Below, piece after piece: positions 23,898 through 36,300 of a DNA stretch of 64,000 nt; position 1 is the first letter of the stretch, and each line of letters opens with the position of its first letter. The stretch is taken from the NCBI RefSeq assembly GCF_021155765.1, contig NC_060108.1, positions 18,873,025 to 18,937,024 of the forward strand, read 5' to 3'. Source of the DNA: Diprion similis (lineage: Eukaryota; Arthropoda; Insecta; Hymenoptera; Diprionidae). A model generated the notes under the pieces. It made no database searches and was not told the origin of the DNA. It was given only the letters and a program-made list of their open reading frames with translations. The position numbers and the translations under genes are program-made.

Positions 23898-25688
23898 CTA
23901 GCAGCCATTGCTACTAGGATTTCCTTTCGGTAATGGACGAACTAAAAATAATTTCTCCCCTTGTCTGTTTGTATAGATTGGAGCCCGTTGGTAATGATCC
24001 ACCAGTTGATCAAGAGTATGAAATTTTCGCTGCCCGATGCAATACAAAGCACCCTCCACGTGTACCCTGAAGTGCTTATTTCGTCCTGGTGCCTTCAGTG
24101 ATACAGAGTAATCTCCCATCTATGGACACCAATTTAAGTATCAAACAGTATTGGAAAACGTAGATTATGTATTCACTACGAATCGAAAATTGCACATCCA
24201 TTAATGAATATCAGTCACTATTTGATTGTATTCGGGATCGATGGGTTTCATGTAAATAAGGGAAGTGAAAGGGATTTGATATATCAGTTATTGTTTCTGC
24301 TTTTCTGTAATGCCCATACTATGACTACAGACTAGTAACTCACGTTTGTTTCACTGTCTCTAATGAGGAAATCCCCATCTTGTCCATGCTGATTTAGAAG
24401 AGTGTCACACTGAGATCGAGTTATTCTTCCATAGTACCATGGCTTCCCAACCAGATGGGGTCTATCCCCTGGATCTGGCCTTCGTTCCAATGAGTCTCCA
24501 GCTCCAATTTCACTGGTTGTCATTCCTCGCTCACGATAAGGTTGTGTCAAGTACTCACTTAGTTCTTGTAAGTAGTTGCGAGGAACCAAGCCAATTTGTC
24601 CCTGGCCATTTCTAGCCTTGTACCATTCAGGATCAGCTGGTGGACGATCAAGGATTTCTAAACGATCTCCTTTCTCAAAGGATAACTCCTGATCATTGTT
24701 AGAAGAAAATGAATAGAGAGCCACAACAATATCCAACACATTTTCTGCCATTGCATAAGTGTGCAACGTATCATCTGCATCTCCTTCTTCTTGAGTATAG
24801 TTTGAAGGAAACCAACCAGCCTGAGTGCCACTCTGTCCTCTCCACCAGCCGTCATTACTTTTCTCAAGTATGAGAATCCGCGTTCCTTTCACCAATGACA
24901 GTTCGTCTGCCTGCTGTGCTTGATAATTATATTTTACAACTGCTGTTCCAATGGCTTCACTCGGATCTGCGGGTAATCTTCGAGCCATGGTTGGCGACTC
25001 GACCGCTCTTGAAGGTGAGTTACTTGACGGTAGCGTTTTTGATCCTGAACCTTTCTTGACTTTTTTTTTGATACTGTCAAACAGAGATGGCTTTTCCTTT
25101 TTGACGTAGTTACTCGGAACATACCCAGCTTGACCCCTGGCACTCTGGACTCTCCACCAATGTTTGGAGTCGTCCAGTAATAAATATCGTTCATTTTTAC
25201 GTAGATCCAATTCCTGGGCTCCTTGTCCTCCGTAATCGTACTTCGCGACGACGTAGCACACGTCGTCCTGACTTGTCTTGCCTGTAATAACGAAAATTAA
25301 TTACACTCCATTCAATTGATGAAATGCTGCTTCTGTTAAAAACTACTCCTTGGTCAAATGCATAGTCGAATATTAGGACAACTTCTTGTGATAAAATGAA
25401 ATGTTCAATTGGAATTGAATAATAATTGGTAATAGATTGTTTTATTAATTACAATTGTAGATAACACATACAAACAATATATCTAAGCACTAAAGAAACT
25501 CACTTTTTATGACCAGTTTTTTTCTTTCATTCCATATTCCGGAATTACAAAATTGAAAAATAAATAAACAACAAAGAGAATATGTATTCAATCTCAAGAA
25601 TGTAGTAAATAATCAAAAGAATATACGGGCTACATCGAAAAGCAACAAGCAAACAATTGTAAGACGTACCATGCTTCATGGCTGCCAT
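23898..25688 (-). CDS. dock: NCK/Dreadlocks SH2-SH3 adaptor protein
   Basis: Three coding exons: 25670-25688, 24344-25281, 23898-24119, giving 392 residues. Three SH3 domains are visible: about residues 14-68 (VAKYDYGG...GYVPSNYV), 116-168 (VVKYNYQA...GWFPSNYT) and 190-244 (VVALYSFSS...GLVPRNYL). An SH2 domain follows from about residue 287 ([10 protein letters not shown], with FLIRDSE carrying the phosphotyrosine-binding Arg) to the end. This is the Nck layout. Nck/Dock links phosphotyrosine receptors to actin regulators such as Pak and WASP/SCAR and guides photoreceptor axons in flies. The start is in a 19-base coding exon (MAAMKHG); the join restores [18 protein letters not shown]. Confidence 0.95.
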
Positions 25689-28594
25689 GTGCGAATATAG
25701 AGATTTGTACGTCGGAGAGTGGCACGTGTTATCGGCTACTCACGTACTACGTGAATGAATCTTAAGCCTGCTTGTGTTGTGTCGACAGGGTCGGTGGAGC
25801 AGGCATTCATTCTTTAGCTTTTTTTTGTTTTTTATTGTTGGCACACCCTTTGATTTCTTGGTTCAGGGTCCATCGTTCGCAAAGGTGGATTAAGCAAGTG
25901 TATTGCCAACACTTTAAGGAAAACAAAATAATCAGCCATTAATTATACAAAGTAATTGAAATAAATAGTAATTACTGACAACTTCAATAAAAAGGCACAT
26001 CCAAGTACCAAGTGTCATATGTCTTTGAATTTAACATATTGTGGTTGTGAATAAGGTCGTAAAATTTTACAGACCACTACAGTACCAAAATTGCGTATGA
26101 AATGTATGACAAGAATGGGTTGTACATGGAAGATTTGCTCTACAGCAATCATAATAGCTCAATATAACTCTACAATAAGTATAACTACATAGCAATACAA
26201 TTTTCATAGCATTGACCAATACTTCATAATGCTCTACCATAAGTGCCATTACTTAAAAATCATATTGTAATACAGATAACGAGTATCCAAATTATTGATG
26301 CACTTATAACATGTTGAAAATTAATCATGCAAAATATCGGCTGACTAACGCGAAAGATACCCACGAGTTGAGCTTAATGACTAATCGTTGAATGCTTGAA
26401 AGCTAAGATGGAAGCAAAGACAATTCATATAATATTACTTTCAGAAATTACATGAAAATAGGGATTTACAAACACAGATAGCCTCAAGAATTATCTTTGA
26501 GTAATTAACTCCACAGTTACGTTGCAGAGAATGAAATAAGGAATGCACTCAAAAAAACTTAAAGCAATTACAATTTTAGTCTAGTTTAGTGCTAAGAGTC
26601 TTAGAGATATTCGGTTGTTAGTCCTTACCAATTTTTAAACTTGACATATTCCTGCATAAAACTCCAGTAATCTTTGGATGATTCAGTATATAAGGAGCTG
26701 CTCAGTTCTGTCCAATTCTGTCTCTCCTTAACTTTTAACTCTGAGTATAATATCGTGCAGGATAATACAGCTTGTTACCCCCACCCCGAACTCTGTAGCC
26801 ATGAACAGAGGGGTACGTAGTGTAATGAGGTAAAGGAGGAAAGGGCCAGGGGGGAAAGGGAGAAACGAACGGTCGGGCAGACTACGGGGAAGGGAATGAG
26901 GGATGGACCCTACAGGGCTTGAAGAAGAAAATTCATCCACCGCGAGGTAGTAATCACCAATGTCGTATGTGTACGTCCTGAACGTATCGCTTTCTAACGA
27001 AATCGCACTTCGTTCGAAGTTTGAATACCCTGGACCGGGTCCACTATCGACTCTCGTTACTGACTAGAAGCTCTCCGTCAAAAGTGTCCTTATATTTTCA
27101 ATTAATCCTACTCGTGCTAGTCGGTACGACCCCTCCCACAAAAAGACAGACCCACCCTTAAAACCGGAGACGCCGATTAAACGCAGACTAAACGCAGAGA
27201 CTACAGGCCCTCGAAAATTCGACAACTACCATTTTCTTACAGCGCCATCGTGCTCAGAATTTTGGAACCAATTTCTGTCAATTATAGTGACTAGCTAGAC
27301 GCAAGGTTTTGGTAAAATTATTACAGTTGTTTTTCTACCCTCCTTACTCATGCGTAGCCATTAGTAGCCGCAGCGCAAATTCCGGAAATGTAAATTACTT
27401 TTACAATTCTCCAAGCAGCGCGATGGAAGATTGCGATGGAAGATCTTACGAAATTGGTTGTAGTTATTTATTTTATCGACGGTTTCATATATGACTCACA
27501 AAAGCAACATTTAAATCAAAATTCCATTTTTCTCTGGTATTTAATTTATCGAAAAGAAATACTACACAGCTCAGCGAAACAAAAATTATTTTGTTGCCCG
27601 AAACTTTCCATGAATTTTGGTCTTTGAGAACGTAAGATTTATGAATAAAATTATAATTGTATTAAAATCCCCCCCCCCCCCCCCCCCTCCTGCCGCGAGC
27701 CTACAACAATTCTGAAGCACCAAAATGTATAGAAAAAGTCAGAGCGACAAAAGAAAAGTTTTTTTCTGTTGAGCTGTGTAATCAACTGACAGTATATCAG
27801 TGCGGCAAGTAGTCATGCATGCGTCATGTGACGATCACAACATAGAGATATATGTGAATTTGCGACAGAAATCAAGAGAAGTACAGGTTCTGCACAGTGC
27901 ACTCTGTCGCAATAAGAGACAAGGCACATATATTTATATGTATATGTATATAGATAGGTGAGAGAAGGAAGAAATTCAAGCTCAGTTAGTAGTACCGATT
28001 TCCTCCACTTGTCGCGTTCCTGTTCTTCGATCGTTGGAAATATGTAAGCCAAACAACAACTGGTCATCACTTACGCCCGTTTCCTCCAACACAGTTTAAA
28101 AGGTATTAAATTTAGTTTGTATGGTTTAGAAATAGGCTGAACTTAGTTTAAACTTCGATTGACGTTGGCGGAATCGGGCCTTAATAATCATAATATTTGA
28201 ACGATCAAAGAACACAGACGCCACCAGTGGCGAAAATCGGTACTGTTAACTCCGGAGTTTCGTCTCCTCTCCTACTTCTTAGTCGCGATATTTAGTGGAG
28301 TCGGGGAGAGTAGGGGGTGGGTGGAATCGGTGGAAACTGGCTGCGCAACTGTCACCGATCAATCATGCACTCGGTGTGCGCTAGTACCGCTAGTACATGA
28401 TTCTGTCGTATCGTTGTGTTGTTGGTGTCCGGATCACGGCTGTGTTTCGATCGACTTAACGCTTCGCGCGAGTTCCATTAACTCACTTGATCGCCAAGCG
28501 ACTTGGGTGAGCTTTTAATTTTGCAGAATAAATTGGACTTGTATGTTCACCGTGTTGAAGAGTTGAATAACGTCACCGAAAGCATTACTTCAAG
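25689..28594. promoter_or_regulatory. Divergent intergenic region between dock and ITM2
   Basis: About 2.9 kb with no supported coding exon. It contains a GC-rich, purine/pyrimidine-biased patch at about 26770-27200 and another at about 28200-28500. These are the likely 5' non-coding exon or promoter zones of dock (minus) and ITM2 (plus). A 19-base poly-C run lies at 27669-27687. Confidence 0.4.
27669..27687. repeat. Poly-C (poly-G on minus strand) homopolymer
   Basis: Nineteen consecutive C, then TCC. Long C/G homopolymers are rare in AT-rich DNA, can form G-quadruplexes and are prone to length error in sequencing. Confidence 0.9.
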
Positions 28595-30379
28595 ATGACT
28601 ATAATCACGAAAGCCATCACTGAGAAGAAGGCTGCGGACATAGTGGAGCTACCATTGGTTGTGGACGAGATACCTCCAGTTAGTATTATACATATCAAAC
28701 TTTTATCATTTTTTCTTATATTTACGTTTGAAAGGTATCCAACGGTACTTTTCTGACATTAAAAACTGATACGTGAATTCGTATTTTATACAAAACAGCG
28801 TGTTCATTCGAAAAAATACTGCATAAAGTGCAGTTTGCTGTGTTTTTGCATCATTAAAGTCTTATCACTTGTGGAACAGTCAAACAAACTGTCAAGCCTG
28901 CTGATCTTATCTCAGGAGGTGGTTTGAAATTCCTCATATAATGATGTCACTGTATCTGTAACCAGATTACTGCTTGTCAATATGTTACACTGAAAAGAAT
29001 GAACAACAAACAAAGTTTTACTGCGTAAAACCACAGTCCAAAATACTCTCGTGTGGTTATCAACTCAACTAACAGGAAACATGAGCTTATTGAAATAAAT
29101 TATATGATTCACGTATAGGAAGCATCACTTTAATCCACGCCTATATTTCATTGACATTATAATTCGTTGCTTTTTAATTTGTGTCACCTGTTTAATGGCT
29201 CAAAATGATTGAAAAACATTAATGCCAAAGAAATGCTGACCAAATGATGAAAAAATTGTTAATATTTTCCTAAAGCAGGGAGACGTTAAGGATGATCCAG
29301 AGGGTCAATATGCTACACTTCCTAGACCTACACGATACGTTTTGCGTTGTCGTCAGAAAGCACAGAGACTGAATTCATTGACAACTCTGTGCTTGTTTCT
29401 TACTGCTCTTCTTGTCATGAGCATTGGAGTAATCGGTGGTGTCTACATATACAAGCAATATGCAAGAGATCAAATGCACAGATTCCGTGGGTGGTGTGAT
29501 ATCCCTTATTATAAATCTGACAAAGCACCTTACACAAAAGATGCTTTGGATAATTCTCAAGCCTTGTTCTCCGATCCTAACAATGTGGATGAGGATGCCG
29601 CTATTTTTGCTGAAAAAACAATGGAGCTCCAAAATGACATAAGAAACTACTTGACAGAAAGGTTGGAAATCGATCTTGAAAACGAAGACTATGAGAAGAT
29701 CGATGTCCCGATTCTACGTGGCGGCCGTCAAGGACGATATATTCATGACTTTAACACAGTAACCACCATTTTCTCAGTTATTACCATTTATGCATTTCAA
29801 AATTTACATCGCGAATGGCTTGTTTTCAGAACAAAACAGGAATTATTGATGTAGACAGTAACCGTTGCTTTGTTATGCCGTTGAATCGTGAACGAGTTCT
29901 ACCTCCACGAAGTTTGTACGATCTTGTGAACAAAATGTACAGAGGTAATTTGAATACTTCTCATCTCCTATTTTGATTTCAGTTGTTGAGCGTGCTTCTT
30001 ATCTATGTTCATCTCGTTTCAAATTTAGGATACTACGAAGTTGACACTGAAGTTGTTCGTGAGACAATGAAAGTTGTTACTCCTCGTATAACCGATCTGT
30101 CAGGTTTGGGACCTTATATAGCCCGAGAATGCCGCGACATGCCAACATATAGATTAGAGAAGGTTGTTCACAGTGGTACGTACCAAAACGCCCTAATTAT
30201 TTAATACACACCCCACCCTGCGAATAGGATCAATTATGTTATTTTTCTGTGAAATTGCAGTTGCCAAAAGGAGCGTCAAACGTGCACCTTTCGTGCAGTT
30301 CTCAGGGAAAGATGTGTGGGAACTAGACATCGAAAATCTTGATGAATTTGAGGCTTACCAGGAAAATTCAATTAAATAG
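28595..30379 (+). CDS. ITM2B: Integral membrane protein 2 (BRI family, BRICHOS domain)
   Basis: Five exons: 28595-28678, 29279-29758, 29830-29944, 30029-30175, 30261-30379, giving 314 residues. Type II membrane protein: a cytosolic N-terminus, one hydrophobic segment (LTTLCLFLTALLVMSIGVIG, about residues 60-80), then a lumenal region with a BRICHOS domain. Its cysteine pair shows as CFVMPLNRERVLPP and ECRDMPTYRLEK. A dibasic furin-like site (KRSVKR) follows, leaving a 31-residue C-terminal peptide starting APFVQF. Vertebrate ITM2B is cut by furin at the equivalent place, releasing the Bri23 peptide, and restrains amyloid-beta aggregation. The insect role is not established here. Family assignment is firm; the choice among ITM2A/B/C is not meaningful for insects. 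Confidence 0.93.
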
Positions 30380-30923
30380 GATATAAGATATATCACGTAA
30401 GATTACTCCTCGCTAGATTAAACAACAATAGTTTAGTGTTAATTCGAAGTTAAATACATGTTATGATGATGGATTATACAGTATGCACTCTCTACATTAC
30501 TATGATTATAATTATTCGTATGGTTGATGCTATATTTGGAATTATCCATGCTCTTCCTTTTTTATTCGGTTCTGGGGATTATATATCAATGATTATGCAT
30601 ATCCACTTTCTTTGGTATTACAACACTCAGCAGAGTCGCATGCCAATGGGACATATTGTTCCACTTTGATAGATAAGAAAGCTTGACCACATACGTAAAA
30701 ATGATTATATATTTCAAAGTTGATTACATATGTAGCAAATAGCTGTTGACATGATCAAGGCGTAATTTTCGTATGGATGTCATATATCCTAACTGAGATC
30801 CAAGGCATGACAAGTTTTCAGTGAAAAAAATTTGAACAATTGTCACTTGCGCCTTCAAACGCGAAATATAAATTAAATATGATTGGTTTGTAACATTATA
30901 CGTGCCATTGATATTATGATTAA

Positions 30924-30929
30924 AATAAA
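30924..30929 (+). terminator. Poly(A) signal AATAAA for ITM2
   Basis: AATAAA about 550 bases after the ITM2 stop, in an AT-rich 3' UTR. Confidence 0.45.
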
Positions 30930-31278
30930 ACCATTATTGCCCTTACTACTTAACCGTATTTACTTCAGTATTACACATGAATATTGAAAATATATAGTAA
31001 TTTTGGTTTTTCCTTGTTAAGCTGCATTTGTAAAATTAAACCCTATACCGAATAGGTATACAATGCCTAGCTTCTTGTCGTTCAATGACATCAGTCGTAC
31101 AGAGACAGACATTTATAAATAAGGTACTGCCTCCACAAAGCGTGAAAAAAACATCTTGTACTCATTGTCAATAATATCAGAAATTTTAGAAGCTGCAAAT
31201 AGACAGGTTTGATTTCGTGTATTAGACATTACCATTCATATGTTCCTCAGTTGTACATTTCGTTTGGAGAACAATTGA
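30930..31278. other. Convergent 3' region between ITM2 and RSRC1
   Basis: AT-rich, no open frames of note. The two genes end toward each other here. Confidence 0.5.
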
Positions 31279-31288
31279 TTTATTTATT
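31279..31288 (-). terminator. Overlapping poly(A) signals for RSRC1
   Basis: Two overlapping TTTATT on the plus strand are AATAAA on the minus strand, about 40 bases past the RSRC1 stop codon. Confidence 0.5.
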
Positions 31289-31326
31289 GATTAATAATTC
31301 ATTCAAATAACTAGATTATTTAGACG

Positions 31327-32359
31327 TCAAGTAACACTAGTGTGAGCTGAATCTGCAATTGCCTTTTGACGTAAAGTGTATAACTTCTTCACCCATTTGT
31401 CAAATCTGGCCTCATTGTCACACATTATCTGCAAGAAACAGTAATATCGTCTTAATTTGTGACCCTCAAAATACGTTTATTGTACTTGAAAATCATTCTG
31501 TTTATGACTTTACCGATGTGTGAAAGATACTGTCCGATGAATCAGTCAGCGTAACAATGGTTGGGAGTTTGATGGTATCTGCTGTAATGTCGATAACGAT
31601 ATTGCTCGATTTGGTCTGTCTACTTTGAGCTGACGATGAGAACTGCTTAGGTACAAATCTATCCGAATTTATTTCATCCAGTATAGCCTCCTTGATCCTT
31701 GGCTCGATTGGGAAATCATCTAAAACAATTTATGACTTAATAAAACTATATCTATTCCAAACAAGAATTAATCCATCATGTGATTGAAATTTTTTTGAGT
31801 TACCCTGTGTATCAGTTATCTACATACCTTTAACAGCAGAAGACTGTGATTTTTCCGCGCCAATAGACTTCACATTTGATTGAGAGCTACTGGAGCGGCT
31901 AGTCGATTCCTCCCTTGATACAGATCGTATTTTCTTCTTGATTCTATCAGGTGAGTAAGATTTAGATCTTCTAGACTGGTAACGACGCCGGTCTCTCTCC
32001 CTGGAGCTTGCTCTCGACGATTTGTAAGATTTTGATGATCTTTCCTTGTCTCTGCTCCTAGAGCGAGAGCGGTGACGTCTTTTAGCCTTCGCATGTTTAG
32101 ACTTTTTGCGATAAGATGAACTGTCGCTAGAACTTGAACTCGTAGACCTGAAGGAACACATTAGTATGGTATAGGTATAATCAGAAAAAAATTAATATTA
32201 AGGTATGAATATATGTCAAGTCTCATGTTTTTCACGACCCAAAATAGTAACAGTTACGCCAATGCCAAGATAAATAAGTGTATACCTGGATCGTGCGTGA
32301 TGCTTTCTATGATGCCTACTGCTTCTGTCCGTATCCGAATCACTCGAATATTTAGCCAT
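31327..32359 (-). CDS. RSRC1: Serine/arginine-related protein 53 homolog (RSRC1)
   Basis: Four exons: 32286-32359, 31828-32147, 31514-31719, 31327-31428, giving 233 residues, shorter than the roughly 334 of human RSRC1. The N-terminal half is an RS-rich domain (SRSRSRDKERSSKSYKSS and similar). The C-terminal half keeps two blocks that resemble RSRC1: IKEAILDEINSDRFVPKQF, like the human EIEAIESDSF region, and the terminal ARFDKWVKKLYTLRQKAI, like EEKWFKRLIALRQE. RSRC1/SRrp53 acts in 3' splice-site choice in the second step of splicing. The C-terminal match is what separates it from other RS-rich proteins. The start ATG opens MAKYSSDSDTDRSS. It is divergent from GLG1. Confidence 0.8.
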
Positions 32360-33363
32360 TTCGTGAAACTATGGCAAATGCTGATACAAGACTCTATAGT
32401 CCACGCTCACGTTTTTCGTGTATCCCCAGCCACGGAGCACCAGAGATTTAGCGGTCACTGATACAAAGTAAGATTTTCGATCTAAGTGTCGATGGTCATG
32501 ATGGTAAACGCATTGGGTAACGATAGTTGATGGTTGGGAATAAGCACGGATTTACGTAGGAATGCCGTGTACAACAACATCAAATCTGTTTTTCTGTGCA
32601 GCCATCTCTAAAAACCAATCGCGTCTCGTGCCCAATGTGGGCCATCTTCGATTTTCAACCAATCGCATTCGAGATCCTTTAGCGCACATTTTGAAGCGTG
32701 GAACTCTCCACTTATCCGTCGTGTTGACTGCAGGTAATGTATATGCTCTATTACTGCAGAAAACGGTCCCTAGATATAAGGAGAACGATTGAAATAGGCT
32801 TTTTGCTTTATTTATAGCAAAAAAAAAGGAGAAATATCATTTTTTCAGAATATTCACCAGCATTGATTCTACCGGTGTAGCTCTGGTGAGTTAATGTCAC
32901 GATGTCAGGTTCATGGCGTCTGTTTGTTATTGTTGTATCACGGGCATTCCCCTTCTTGAATTTAAAAAACCTGACATTAACAACTCTAGTGCCTCTAGTG
33001 TAAAAAGATCTTTCTCCAAATTTTCGGCCGTTTCTTATACATTACGATCGTTCTTCTTATATCTAAACTCCGGCTTGCAGAACGTGCCGGGAAACTACTG
33101 CCAGCGTCGCGTTGTGGTTGACGAATGACGACACAACGGAACGGCTGAAAACGAAGAGCCTTTACCAGTCTTCATAGCACTGATGTTCACAGGGCCAAGT
33201 GGGCTAGAGTGAGCTTGTCTATGAGAGAGCCGTAGAGGCGGATCGCGGTGTCATGTGTTGTGATTATTAGGTGTTAAGGTGAAAATATCAGTGACAATTT
33301 TCGATGAATTTACCAAAGGAAAACCGTTCAGCGTGATTAATAAGAGCCTTCAACAACAACACA
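32360..33363. promoter_or_regulatory. Divergent intergenic region between RSRC1 and GLG1
   Basis: About 1 kb, moderately GC-rich, with no supported coding exon. It should contain both promoters and the GLG1 5' UTR (roughly 33100-33363). Confidence 0.45.
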
Positions 33364-36300
33364 ATGACGAACAAAGTCATCCGTATATTTTTCATTCCGT
33401 TTATAACCTTAAGCGTTACTGCGACAATTGGTGCGTACGTGAACGATGTGTCACACGTCCAAGTCAAGACTGAGCCACAGCTCAGGTGGTATTTTACCGA
33501 AAGAATACATCCCCAGGAATCCACCTTGAATAATAACAGACTAAAGAGATCTATTGAACATCCCCTCGTCGCAGTGGAGATAAAACTAATTGACGAACCA
33601 GATTGCAAGCAGGATTTACACCGCCTTTGCGGTAGAATGGTCACAAATGATGATGATTTGTTTGTACTCGAGTGTGTTCAAACTTTCAAGGTAAAAGACT
33701 ATTTTCTTAGCTCCCGAATTGCTTCAATCGTATGATTACATTCAAACAAACCGATTACTGACACTGTTTTTCTATCATTAAAGAGTACATTAATTCCTGG
33801 ACTTTACATTTAAGCATTACTCATTTTTTTTTCCAATCAATCGAATTTTTACTGAGAATTGAAATGTCTAATAAAGATTACATGCCCTAAAAAAATTGAA
33901 TCTTAGGCAATGGTTCATTACTCTTTAGTTTTTATTTATCCAACTGTGTAGCTGTATTTTTCTATTATATTATCGGATGCAGAGTCCCGCTAAGACTGTA
34001 GTAACTATCAAGTTATCGTACTTCAATTTGGTAAGAGAAATAATTATGATTATGTAGATGTGGACAAGTTGCGATGACGATATTGGAGGGGTCACGACCG
34101 AGTTTCCACATCTGCCATCATAAATTGGTCAAATTCATTATTATAATCAGTAGCCTACATACAAATGGTTTATTCAGCTATAAATGAAGCCAATCGGTTG
34201 TAGACAAAATATACTGATGTGTAAATGAAATAGTAATTTCAGACGTCAGTATTACCTTTCGTTGAATCTTTAGTCTAAATAATAATAATCCCATAAAATG
34301 CGATATTTATCTCTCCATCCCTAGCGGTTTGATGAATATTGTGACAAGCTGTAATTTGTGAATTCCATTACAAAATTACATCAGAAAAGTAGTATAACAT
34401 TCACAGTAATACGAAATGCCTCTTGAATCATTAGTATTTTCAATTGATCAATTTTTCAGAGAATAACGATGCTGCAGTACGGATTGGTTACAAATTATCT
34501 GATTTGTTCAAGGATTTTTACTTCCATTTTCAAATTTTTAAAATTTTCGTTAGTTGTACTGTTCTGAGTTGGGAAAACATTTTTCATCAAGTTATTTACT
34601 GTGTTTTCCATGGTATCTGTAGATATGTCTCTGTTAAATGATGAATACACTGATGTGACAATCTTGTTCCTGTATTTTTTATTCATTAATGTAAACAGTT
34701 TATTCATTGCTTGCTTATTTAGGTCAATAAATCATTGTATTATTCTAGGCAAACGAAATAAAAAGCCTGAACGAAAAATGCCATCATACAATCTGGAAGC
34801 ACATACAGATTTTATTAGATGACAAACATGTAAAAGATTCAATGACTGAAGTCTGTGGGCAGGACTTGGATCGATTTGGTTGTCAAGTTACATCAGAAGT
34901 TGGATCATATTTGGCTTGTATTGTTGATAAGCGAGATGAAATTGACAAACCACAGTGCCAGGAAAAAGTTCAACGTCTTGAGTGGGTCGCTTTCAGTGAC
35001 TACAAAATTGTAACCCATGTTGATAAGGATTGTTCAGCTGAAATACATGAGTTTAACTGTGGTAGAATACAGCCTTATCAAGGGCAAACACTAGCCTGTC
35101 TACAGCAGTATCTAGATAAACTAGGGCCGCTGTGCAAGAAACGAATTTTGCACGTTTCGGAGGTCCAGGGTGACAATGTTAAGTTTGATCGTCAACTCTA
35201 CATGGCTTGCACACAAGATCACATCCATTTCTGTCCTGATATTAAACCAGGGAGCGGCCTCGTGTACAAATGCCTCATGCAGTTCAAAGCTGATAAAGTT
35301 ATGACAAGACAATGCCGGGATCAGTTGACTAGACGTGAAAAATTAATAGCATTGGATTACAAAGTGAGCAAGGGTTTAGTCAGAGCATGTAAAGAAGATA
35401 TTAAGACTTACCACTGTCGCCGATCAGTGTCAGAAGATAAAGACATAAGATTATCGCAAATCTTATTGTGCTTGGAGGCAGCTGTGAGAAATTCGAGTAA
35501 AATATCAGCTGATTGTCAGTCAGAGATGTTCGATCACAGAAAGATTCTTATGGAAGATTATAGATTATCTCCAGAAATAGTCAGCGACTGTGGTAATGAT
35601 ATACAGAAATTCTGCAACGGACTCGAGGTTGGCGGTAAAACTATACATTGCTTGATGGAGCATACAAGGTCCAGGAAAAAAAAATTGCGAGTATCAGCCA
35701 ACTGCCAAAGAGCGGTTAGTGTTATAAATAAAGTTAATGAAATAATTAAATTAGGATAGAATAGCAAGCAAAACTCCCATGTTGTGTTATTTCAATTTAC
35801 ATATATCGTCAGCAATTTATTATCTATCTTTCATAACTGTGTACTGTACATACGTTTACATTACAGCTGGAAGGACTAATCAAAGAAGTTGGTGCTGGTG
35901 AAGATTGGCGTCTAGACCCGGTATTGCATGACGCTTGCCAACCGGTTGTTGACATCGCATGTAGAGATGTAAGTTACTCAGATTTAGTAGATAGTCATGA
36001 ATATCCCAGTAGTCCTGGTAATCTATTGAATTTTTTAAATATTTTCTTAAACGTTTTATTGCGCCAAACTTAGGTTCGAGCCGGTGATGCCCGAGTAATA
36101 TCTTGTCTAATGGATAAACTTGGCACCGACAGGATGACTGAAGCATGTGAAACAGCATTAGTACAAATACAGTACTTTGTGGCCAGAGATTTTAAGCTTG
36201 ATCCACAGTTATATAGGGCTTGCAGAGCAGATGCCAATCACTTCTGTAATGCGAAAAACTCTTGGACTGCTGATGGCACTCAAACAGATCGTGAAAGAGG

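Noticed and set aside
32562-33128. Plus-strand frames between RSRC1 and GLG1
   Set aside because: No domain match and no in-phase splice into GLG1, whose signal-peptide start at 33364 is well placed.
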